Positions 6,335 to 12,113 of a stretch of DNA of 12,113 bases are shown here, one piece after another. The stretch is taken from NCBI GenBank assembly GCA_042093455.1, contig JBELEU010000049.1, positions 1 through 12,113 on the forward strand. The letters run 5' to 3'. The translations under genes were made by a program, and so were the position numbers. Below the pieces are notes generated by a model. That model was not told where the DNA came from. It made no database searches and was given only the letters and a program-made list of their open reading frames with translations. Within the stretch, counting starts at the first letter, position 1, and every line of letters starts with the position of its first letter. The DNA comes from GCA-2723085 sp042093455 (GTDB lineage: Bacteria; Bacteroidota; Bacteroidia; Flavobacteriales_D; Parvicellaceae).

Positions 6335-7486
6335 ATGCAATTTTTTAGTTCTAAATTTAAACTTGGTATTTTAGGAGGAGGGCAACTTGGCAAAATGCTA
6401 CTGTATGATTGTAAAAGATATGATGTTTTTACAAAAATAATGGACCCTAATAAAAATGCACCTTCAAGTAAGTTAGCTGATGAATTCATTGTTGGTGACT
6501 TAACCAACTACGATGATGTAATAAAATTTTGTGAAAATGTTGATGTTGTGACTGTAGAAATTGAGAATGTAAATACTGAAGCATTAGAATATCTAGAAAA
6601 TAATGGAAAAAAAGTATATCCTTCGTCTGCAACTCTTAAAACAATTCAAAACAAGTCAATTCAAAAAGATTTTTACACCAAAAATAATTTACCAACTTCT
6701 AGTTATAAAAACTACAAGTTTATTAAAGACGTTATCAATGATTACAACGATGATAAATTAAAACTTCCGGCAGTATGGAAAAGTGCAAAATTTGGATACG
6801 ATGGTAAAGGCGTAAAAATATTGAAGAATATCAATGATATCGAAAGCCTTCCAGATACGGAATGTCTTATTGAAGAAAAAGTTGACATCAAAAAAGAAAT
6901 TTCAGTCATTGTTGCCAGAAATCAAAATAAAGATGAAGTTTGTTTTCCTGCTGTTGAAATGGAATTTAACTCTGATTCAAACTTAGTTGAATACATTATG
7001 TGCCCTGCTAATATTTCAAAAGAAATTGAAGAAAAGGCTTATGAAATTGCATTAAACACGGCTAGAAAATTTAATAGCATTGGATTGCTTGCTGTAGAGC
7101 TTTTCTTGACATCAAAAGACGAAATTCTTATTAATGAAGTTGCACCAAGACCACACAATTCAGGACACCATACCATTGAGTGTTGTTTTACTTCTCAATT
7201 TGACCAACATATTAGAAGTGTTCTAAACTTACCACTAGGAAACACTGACATTAAAATTCCTGGAATTATGGTAAATTTAGTGGGTGAAAATAAGGTTGAA
7301 GGCGATGTGATTTATAAGAACATTGAAAAAATATTTAATATCTCAGGTGTTTCTACTCATCTATACGGTAAGAAAAAGTCTAGACTTAACAGAAAGATGG
7401 GGCACATTACAATAGTTCATTCAGAAATTGAAAAAGCTATACAAATTGGAAAAGAAATAAAGGAATTAATAAAAGTAACAGCATAA
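6335..7486 (+). CDS. purK: N5-carboxyaminoimidazole ribonucleotide synthase (PurK)
   Basis: This 383-residue ATP-grasp enzyme makes N5-CAIR from AIR, ATP and bicarbonate in de novo purine synthesis. The N-terminal signature is LGGGQLGKM (13-21). ATP-grasp elements are WKSAKFGYDGKGV (148-160) with the flexible Gly-rich loop, IEEKVD (179-184), and the metal/phosphate-binding NEVAPRPHNSGHHTIE (267-282). The C-terminal domain has YGKKKSRLNRKMGHIT (344-359), typical of PurK. Its product is used by PurE, encoded 2 bases downstream, so the two subunits of the pathway step are co-expressed. The ATG at 6335 puts the Gly-rich motif where it is expected. A nearby out-of-frame ATG at 6327 is ignored. No purine riboswitch is visible in the short leader. 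Confidence 0.96.
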   Translation: MQFFSSKFKLGILGGGQLGKMLLYDCKRYDVFTKIMDPNKNAPSSKLADEFIVGDLTNYDDVIKFCENVDVVTVEIENVNTEALEYLENNGKKVYPSSATLKTIQNKSIQKDFYTKNNLPTSSYKNYKFIKDVINDYNDDKLKLPAVWKSAKFGYDGKGVKILKNINDIESLPDTECLIEEKVDIKKEISVIVARNQNKDEVCFPAVEMEFNSDSNLVEYIMCPANISKEIEEKAYEIALNTARKFNSIGLLAVELFLTSKDEILINEVAPRPHNSGHHTIECCFTSQFDQHIRSVLNLPLGNTDIKIPGIMVNLVGENKVEGDVIYKNIEKIFNISGVSTHLYGKKKSRLNRKMGHITIVHSEIEKAIQIGKEIKELIKVTA

Positions 7487-7488
7487 AT

Positions 7489-7971
7489 ATGAAACAAGTT
7501 GGAATAATAATGGGAAGCAAAAGTGATTTACCCATAATGCAAGATGCTATTAACATTTTAAAAGAATTTGGACTAGAGGCTGAAGTTAAAATCGTTTCCG
7601 CACATAGAACTCCTGAAAGAATGTATGAGTATGCCGAACATGCTAAAAAAAATGGCATAAAAGTAATTGTAGCAGGTGCAGGTGGAGCTGCACATTTACC
7701 AGGAATGGTAGCATCTATAACCACATTACCTGTAATTGGTGTTCCAATTAAATCTAGAAACTCTATAGATGGCTGGGATTCTATTTTATCAATATTACAG
7801 ATGCCTGGTGGTGTTCCAGTAGCTACTGTTGCTTTAGACGGTGCACAAAATGCAGGAATTCTAGCAGCTCAAATTATTGGCACTTCAAATATTGAAGTTT
7901 CTGAAAAACTTTCTCAATACAAAGAAAAATTAAAACAGAAGGTTATTCAATCTAACGAAGGTTTAGATTAG
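7489..7971 (+). CDS. purE: N5-CAIR mutase, class I PurE
   Basis: This 160-residue cytosolic enzyme converts N5-CAIR to CAIR, the step after PurK. Residues seen: MGSKSD (8-13), catalytic-site SAHRTP with H39 (37-42), GAGGAAHLPGM (63-73), GVPIKSR (84-90) and DSILSILQMPGG (97-108). The presence of a PurK partner and the SAHRTP/GAGGAAHLPGM form point to the class I mutase rather than the class II AIR carboxylase. It starts 2 bases after the purK stop. A 24-base gap with a TTATTAATAA palindrome (7975-7984) follows, too A/T-rich to be a convincing terminator, so transcription may continue into the reductase gene. Confidence 0.97.
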   Translation: MKQVGIIMGSKSDLPIMQDAINILKEFGLEAEVKIVSAHRTPERMYEYAEHAKKNGIKVIVAGAGGAAHLPGMVASITTLPVIGVPIKSRNSIDGWDSILSILQMPGGVPVATVALDGAQNAGILAAQIIGTSNIEVSEKLSQYKEKLKQKVIQSNEGLD

Positions 7972-7995
7972 TATTTATTAATAAGTAAAGAACAT

Positions 7996-9015
7996 ATGAT
8001 TAATACCGATATCATAATCATTGGAGCCGGACCTGTAGGACTTTTTACTGTTTTTGAAGCAGGGTTACTTAAATTAAAATGTCATCTTATTGATGCTCTT
8101 CCCGAACCAGGAGGTCAATGTATAGAAATTTACCCAAAAAAACCCATCTATGACATCCCTGGTTTTCCTAGTGTGTTGGGTTATGAATTAGTTGAAAATC
8201 TAATGGAACAAATAAGACCTTTTAATCCTGGTTTCACTTTAGGAGAGCCCGCTGTTGACATTAAAAAAGATGATGAAAACCAATTTATTGTCACTACAAA
8301 ACAAGGAACCCAACATCGTGCTCCTGTTGTTGCTATTGCCGGTGGGTTAGGTGTTTTTACGCCAAGAAGACCACCTATACCAAATCTTAAAGAATTTGAA
8401 AATAATGGAATCAATTACATTATTAAAGACCCTGAATTATTCAAGGATAAAAACATTGTCATTTCAGGGGGTGGTGATAGTGCTCTTGACTGGGCTTTAT
8501 ATTTTGCAAACGATTATTCAAAAAATGTGACATTGGTTCACAGAAGTCAACAATTTAGAGCTCACAATGACTCTGTTCAAAAGGCTATGGATATGGCAAG
8601 TGACGGTAAAATAAATTTACTATTGGATTCTGAAGTAACTGGAATATCAGGAAATGGTGTTTTAAACTCTGTTAAAATCACATCCAAATCGGGTAATGAT
8701 CCAGTTGAAATCAAATGCGATAATTGGCTTCCACTTTTTGGTCTTACACCAAAATTGGGACCAATAGCCAATTGGGGTTTAGAAATTGAAAAGAATGCCA
8801 TCAAAGTAGATAATTCTGATGATTATTCAACCAATATCCCAGGTATTTATGCAATTGGTGATGTAAATACATATAAAGGCAAATTGAAATTAATTTTATG
8901 CGGTTTTCATGAAGCTGCTATAATGGCTCAATCTGCTTTTAAGAGAATACATCCTAACAAAAAAAATATTTTAAAATATACTACTGTTACAGGTATTTCT
9001 GGATTTGGAGAATGA
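7996..9015 (+). CDS. Ferredoxin-NADP+ reductase, thioredoxin-reductase-like type
   Basis: This 339-residue flavoprotein transfers electrons between NADPH and ferredoxin. It has the FAD-binding GAGPVG (10-15), EPGGQC (37-42), the NADPH-binding GGGDSALDWA (158-167), HRSQQFRA (182-189), whose Arg residues would hold the NADP 2'-phosphate, and the second FAD motif YAIGDVN (285-291). The redox CxxC of thioredoxin reductases is absent where it should lie, between the FAD and NADPH halves. This and the C-terminal extension after about 310 identify the TrxR-like FNR group. The 3' end overlaps the [2Fe-2S] ferredoxin gene by 11 bases, strongly suggesting that protein as its partner. There is no promoter box in the 24-base gap before it, so it may be read from the purKE promoter. 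Confidence 0.93.
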   Translation: MINTDIIIIGAGPVGLFTVFEAGLLKLKCHLIDALPEPGGQCIEIYPKKPIYDIPGFPSVLGYELVENLMEQIRPFNPGFTLGEPAVDIKKDDENQFIVTTKQGTQHRAPVVAIAGGLGVFTPRRPPIPNLKEFENNGINYIIKDPELFKDKNIVISGGGDSALDWALYFANDYSKNVTLVHRSQQFRAHNDSVQKAMDMASDGKINLLLDSEVTGISGNGVLNSVKITSKSGNDPVEIKCDNWLPLFGLTPKLGPIANWGLEIEKNAIKVDNSDDYSTNIPGIYAIGDVNTYKGKLKLILCGFHEAAIMAQSAFKRIHPNKKNILKYTTVTGISGFGE

Positions 9016-9352
9016 AATTAATATAGAATTAACTGATAGAGAAGGAAAGATTCACAACCTCACCGGACCAACTGACATTAATTTAAATTTGATGGAGCTA
9101 ATAAAACTCCATGAATTACCAGTTGAAGGAACTTGCGGAGGAATGGCTATGTGTGCTTCATGTCAAGTTTATGTACTAAATGATGTTGTTTCATTGGAAA
9201 GGTCTACAGATGAGCAAGCAATGTTAGACGAAGCATGGTATGTTCAGGACAATAGTCGTTTGGCTTGTCAAATACCAATTGCCAAAGAAATTAATGGTTT
9301 AAAAATAGAGATAGCGCCCTTTGTGGAAGATAGCAGTGATGATGACTGGTAA
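9005..9352 (+). CDS. [2Fe-2S] ferredoxin with TTG start
   Basis: This small electron carrier (115 residues) has cysteines C44, C50, C53 and C88 in a C-x5-C-x2-C-x34-C pattern (GTCGGMAMCASC, then RLACQIP), the adrenodoxin-type cluster site. The only start that keeps the beta-grasp N-terminus (INIELTDREGK) is a TTG at 9005, inside the reductase gene. The nearby ATG at 9012 is out of frame and stops within four codons, and the next in-frame ATG (residue 30) would cut off the first strands. The acidic tail EDSSDDDW is suited to docking on a basic reductase surface. Translation is probably coupled to the reductase by the 11-base overlap. The natural targets of the ferredoxin are unknown. The gene ends 1 base from nadE. 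Confidence 0.9.
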   Translation: MENEINIELTDREGKIHNLTGPTDINLNLMELIKLHELPVEGTCGGMAMCASCQVYVLNDVVSLERSTDEQAMLDEAWYVQDNSRLACQIPIAKEINGLKIEIAPFVEDSSDDDW

Positions 9353-9353
9353 T

Positions 9354-10124
9354 CTATTTTAATTCTTCTGGAATTTTACAAACTGGAATTGGATTCATTT
9401 TATGAAGATTGGCAGCATGCATTTTCTTGTAAATATTCAGAACTTCGATTTCTCGTTCATTAATGTTTTTAGTATCCCCAGTAAATTTCATAGCCCACTC
9501 CAACTCATCATAAGTAGCTCCAATTTGATCTTCATCAGTTCTATCATCATCCCACAAACCATCAGTTGGAGAAGCATTTAAGATGGATGTAATTATTTTT
9601 AAATGGTGAGCCAATCCAAAAACTTCCGATTTCATTAAATCAGCTATTGGTGAAAGATCAACACCTCCATCTCCATACTTTGTGTAAAAACCAACTCCAA
9701 AATCTTCGACCTTGTTGCCAGTACCCGCTACCAAACACTTATTATTACCAGCAAAAGCATAAAGAGTTGCCATTCTTATTCTAGATCTTAAATTAGCCAT
9801 AGTTAAATGATCTTGAATACTATTGGGAAAAGTAGCTTCAAAAGATTGAAATGAAGAGGTCAAATCAATTTGGTCTGCCTCAATATTTGGGAAGTTTTTT
9901 TGCAACCATGAAATGTGTTCATTGCTTCTATCAAATTGATTGGATTGTTGAAGAATAGGCATATTTAAAACTAGCGTAGGTAAGCCAGTTAACGCACATA
10001 ATGTTGAGGTTACTGCAGAATCAATACCTCCAGATACTCCAACAACAAAACCATTTTGGGAAGCTGATTCACAATAATCTTTTAACCAATTAACTATATG
10101 ATTTTGAATTCTATTGTAGTCCAA
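9354..10124 (-). CDS. nadE: NH3-dependent NAD+ synthetase with TTG start
   Basis: This 256-residue cytosolic enzyme amidates deamido-NAD with ATP and ammonia in the last step of NAD synthesis. It is the short form without an N-terminal glutaminase domain. The ATP pyrophosphatase P-loop is SGGIDSA (31-37). Further family segments are NLRSRIRM (111-118), GTGNKVEDFGVGFYTKYGDG (134-153), DLSPIADLMKSEV (156-168), and SPTDGLWDDDRTDEDQIGA (185-203). The start must be the TTG at 10124: an in-frame stop (TAA) lies 4 codons upstream and the first in-frame ATG is at residue 57, past the P-loop. The start places NWLKDY at 12-17, as expected for Bacteroidota NadE. It follows an outer-membrane protein gene by 26 bases and ends 1 base from the convergent ferredoxin gene, leaving no room for a terminator between them. 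Confidence 0.95.
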   Translation of the reverse strand: MDYNRIQNHIVNWLKDYCESASQNGFVVGVSGGIDSAVTSTLCALTGLPTLVLNMPILQQSNQFDRSNEHISWLQKNFPNIEADQIDLTSSFQSFEATFPNSIQDHLTMANLRSRIRMATLYAFAGNNKCLVAGTGNKVEDFGVGFYTKYGDGGVDLSPIADLMKSEVFGLAHHLKIITSILNASPTDGLWDDDRTDEDQIGATYDELEWAMKFTGDTKNINEREIEVLNIYKKMHAANLHKMNPIPVCKIPEELK

Positions 10125-10150
10125 AATAAAAATTTACGCTTTAGAAAAAA

Positions 10151-11023
10151 TTAAAAAATAATTCCAACTGTAAGGCGAATATTTCTAAAGGTTGATTTTG
10201 CACCTACTGACTCAAAATCTCCAGAATAAATGTTTCGAGTTCTTAAAAAATCTTCTCTTTTTTCAGTGGTAATTGCATTAGAAATATCATAATTAAAATG
10301 ACCTGCAAAAAATAAAGATGTAGATCCTGAAAAATTAAATTCTCCACCAATACCGATAAGTATTCCTGTTTTTATAGGTTGTGTTCCTTTATCAAGATTT
10401 AAGTTTTCCTTTGTAACGTCTTGAGATAAACTCCCTGGTGCTGAGGTTAAAGAAAACTCACTAGTTACAGGGTCATAATCAACATAATCACAAATATCAT
10501 TTGTTCTTGTTTTAGTATTAAACCCAAAATTTGCACCAAATTCTGCAAACCAAGTGAGGTATCCTATTTCGTTTGTTTTCATTTTTAGAGCTAAAGGAAT
10601 ATTTACATAACTCATTTTCATAGATCTTGTCTTTAATAAATACATTTGATTGCCAGCAGATAAATTATTATTAGCATCAAAAGCTTCATCCCATTCAACA
10701 AATTCTTCATCAACGTTTAAAACATAACATGCAGAGTCAAAAGAAATATTATTATCGGCATAATTTAATGCACCAGAGGATGTCATCAAAGAAACTCCAG
10801 TTCGTAAAGAGGTTTTAGCATTTATCTTGAATTCAGTTTGTAATCCCCAACCATAGCCAACACCAATACCTCCAGAAGTAAATTTTTTATCATTATCTGG
10901 AACTAACCAATCAACAGAACCCATCCCTAAAATACCAAACCTGAAATTTGATGTTTCATCATCTTGAGCAGAAACATTAAAGGCAAAAGCCAATGCAAAC
11001 AAATAAACTATATACTTTTTCAT
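10151..11023 (-). CDS. Outer-membrane beta-barrel protein (PorT-like domain)
   Basis: This 290-residue exported protein has a signal peptide (MKKYIVYLFALAFAFNVSA, cleaved before Q20). The mature chain shows alternating beta-strand patterns, Gly-rich turns such as GGIGVGYGWGLQTEF (51-65), the segment YVNIPLALKMK (139-149) that is typical of the PorT-like OMP_b-brl domain, and a C-terminal aromatic residue (NIRLTVGIIF) as used for barrel assembly. An acidic stretch (about 105-116) and a loop with NDICDYVDYD (175-184) are probably surface loops, and the two cysteines are C99 and C178. It is not PorT/SprT itself as far as I can tell, because the genomic setting differs. It starts the nadE operon, with its own promoter box at 11043-11050. 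A pore or adhesion role cannot be inferred. Confidence 0.8.
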   Translation of the reverse strand: MKKYIVYLFALAFAFNVSAQDDETSNFRFGILGMGSVDWLVPDNDKKFTSGGIGVGYGWGLQTEFKINAKTSLRTGVSLMTSSGALNYADNNISFDSACYVLNVDEEFVEWDEAFDANNNLSAGNQMYLLKTRSMKMSYVNIPLALKMKTNEIGYLTWFAEFGANFGFNTKTRTNDICDYVDYDPVTSEFSLTSAPGSLSQDVTKENLNLDKGTQPIKTGILIGIGGEFNFSGSTSLFFAGHFNYDISNAITTEKREDFLRTRNIYSGDFESVGAKSTFRNIRLTVGIIF

Positions 11024-11042
11024 AATTTTTTAATTAGAATTA

Positions 11043-11070
11043 CAAACATAAAATTTTTTTAACCAACAAA
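11043..11070 (-). promoter_or_regulatory. Promoter for the outer-membrane protein-nadE operon (TTTG, 16 bp, TATGTTTG)
   Basis: On the minus strand a TATGTTTG box (11043-11050, perfect TAnnTTTG) is preceded after 16 bases by TTTG (11067-11070). Spacing is one base below the usual range. Transcription would start at about 11039, 16 bases before the ATG at 11023. The box stands in the divergent spacer shared with gldB. Confidence 0.55.
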
Positions 11071-11073
11071 TTT

Positions 11074-11081
11074 TACTTTTG
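11074..11081 (+). promoter_or_regulatory. -7 box TACTTTTG for gldB
   Basis: TACTTTTG is a perfect TAnnTTTG match on the plus strand, 16 bases before the gldB ATG, giving a predicted leader of about 13 bases. The upstream 19-base position reads T-rich with no clear TTG. It sits only 3 bases from the -33 element of the opposing promoter, so the two promoters could compete or be controlled together. Confidence 0.5.
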
Positions 11082-11097
11082 TAAAAAAGCTTTAACA

Positions 11098-12108
11098 ATG
11101 AAGAACATCTTTTTACTAATTTTTACTATCTACTTTCTAACAAATTGTAGCAATTCGTGTGATGAACCCATCCCTGATAATTTAAATCAATCTAAACACA
11201 GTTCAATTCGTCTTGAAAAAATTTTTAATCCAAATACTGAAAATTCTCCTGTAGAAATGCATCAGTTTTTATCAAAATATCCTCAATTGTATTCAACATG
11301 GTATTCAATGATGCTTAATGCCGGTGATTTAAAGAATACTAATTCAATAGAAACCATTACCAATAAAATTAAAGAGTTTTCTTCAGATAGTATCATTCAA
11401 TATATTTTGTATAACATAGATTCAACATTTATAAACTTCAAAAATTATGAGCAGAAAATATTCAACGGAATAGAACGATACAACTACCTTTTCAATAAAA
11501 ATAATGACATCAATATTGGGACCTTTTATTCAAATTTTAACGCCACTGTAATTGATACTGATAATCGAATTTGGATTGGTTTAGACATGTATCTTGGCCC
11601 TGAACATAACATTACTAAAAACTTACCTCCTTCAATACCTCAATACTATAAAAACAAAATGGATGCAAAGTTCATAACAACAGATGTACTATTCGGGTTT
11701 TTGATGACTGAACAATTCAAATTAATGGGGGATGATATGGTATCACGAATGCTTTCTTATGGGAAAATCGCCTATTTATTAGAAATTTTAGTTCCCAATG
11801 AAGATGCCGCTGAACGTTTTAGGTATAATCAATCGGAATTAAATTGGTGTGAAGAAAATGAGTATTATATTTGGAAACATTTGATAGATCAACAACTAAT
11901 TTATTCAAAAGATCAAGTTAAAATAAACTCTTTTTTCATAGATGGACCATTTACCAAAAGTTTAGGACCAGACTCACCGTCAAATATTGGAATTTGGATT
12001 GGATATAAAATGATTAAGGATTATGCCTCTACAAATTGTAAAAATATTCATGAAATTCTAGAAGAAAATAACGTACAAACACTATTATCAACTTATGACC
12101 CAAAATAA
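11098..12108 (+). CDS. gldB: Gliding motility-associated lipoprotein GldB
   Basis: This 336-residue envelope lipoprotein belongs to the GldB family, needed for surface gliding in Flavobacterium. It is also present in some non-gliding Bacteroidota. Recognised segments are IGLDMYLG (160-167), MLSYGKIAYLLEIL (218-231), WCEENEYYIW (250-259), and the C-terminal SPSNIGIWIGYKMIKDY (293-309). The signal peptide MKNIFLLIFTIYFLTNC would be lipidated at C17, but the residue before it is Asn instead of the usual Gly, Ala or Ser. A second Cys follows at C21. The gene is complete and ends 5 bases from the window's edge, where gldC would be expected from Flavobacterium synteny. The window has no other gld, spr or T9SS gene, so motility cannot be concluded from this gene alone. 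Confidence 0.9.
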   Translation: MKNIFLLIFTIYFLTNCSNSCDEPIPDNLNQSKHSSIRLEKIFNPNTENSPVEMHQFLSKYPQLYSTWYSMMLNAGDLKNTNSIETITNKIKEFSSDSIIQYILYNIDSTFINFKNYEQKIFNGIERYNYLFNKNNDINIGTFYSNFNATVIDTDNRIWIGLDMYLGPEHNITKNLPPSIPQYYKNKMDAKFITTDVLFGFLMTEQFKLMGDDMVSRMLSYGKIAYLLEILVPNEDAAERFRYNQSELNWCEENEYYIWKHLIDQQLIYSKDQVKINSFFIDGPFTKSLGPDSPSNIGIWIGYKMIKDYASTNCKNIHEILEENNVQTLLSTYDPK

Positions 12109-12113
12109 AGAAA

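Noticed and set aside
7972..7995. TTATTAATAA palindrome after purE as a terminator
   Set aside because: The stem is A/T only and has no defined loop or U-tract context, so it would be unstable.
11098..12108. GldB as proof of a gliding motility cluster
   Set aside because: Only gldB is present in the window, and the family also occurs in non-gliding Bacteroidota.
1..12113. A novel defence, mobile or biosynthetic system
   Set aside because: Every coding region is a conserved housekeeping or envelope gene; no transposase, integrase, toxin, CRISPR repeat, RNA gene or unusual base-composition island was seen on either strand.

Overview
This window is chromosomal DNA of a Bacteroidota bacterium, most likely a marine or aquatic member of the Flavobacteriales. 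The evidence is strong A+T richness, the absence of Shine-Dalgarno sequences, promoter boxes of the TAnnTTTG type, a gliding-motility lipoprotein (GldB), a DUF4296 lipoprotein, and an Obg protein without the C-terminal OCT domain. The first 16 bases are not genomic. They match the Illumina TruSeq adapter, so the left edge is an untrimmed contig end, probably from a metagenome or draft assembly.

Layout. At 17-220 (-) is the 5' end of a secreted choice-of-anchor B type protein, cut off by the adapter. At 322-3165 (+) is a tight operon joined by three ATGA overlaps: a polyprenol-phosphate mannosyltransferase, dihydroorotase, a DUF4296 lipoprotein and a small Cys-rich lipoprotein. It meets the next operon head-on at an 11-bp A/T tandem repeat. 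At 3180-6233 (-), read right to left, are hpt, adk, obg, a PAP2 phosphatase and crcB. About 100 bp of divergent promoter DNA separates hpt from purK-purE (+, 6335-7971). These are followed by a TrxR-like ferredoxin-NADP reductase and a [2Fe-2S] ferredoxin that overlap each other. At 9354-11023 (-) are an outer-membrane beta-barrel gene and nadE. A second promoter pair of about 75 bp then leads into gldB (+, 11098-12108), which ends just before the right edge.

How the genes fit together. Nucleotide and cofactor synthesis dominates: pyrC for pyrimidines, purK and purE for de novo IMP, hpt for purine salvage, adk for adenylate balance and nadE for NAD. The salvage/adenylate operon and the de novo purine genes share one divergent control region. 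The reductase and ferredoxin form a complete NADPH-to-ferredoxin electron-transfer pair. The remainder is envelope biology (mannosyl-lipid synthesis, lipid phosphatase, lipoproteins, beta-barrel, GldB), ribosome assembly (Obg) and fluoride export (CrcB).

I found no mobile element, phage, CRISPR array, RNA gene or defence system. Most of the window is conserved housekeeping content. The points worth a second look are the adapter artefact, TTG starts in the ferredoxin gene and nadE, a His-to-Gln change in the dihydroorotase metal motif, the convergent-end repeat, an atypical GldB lipobox and the outward-facing promoter pairs.
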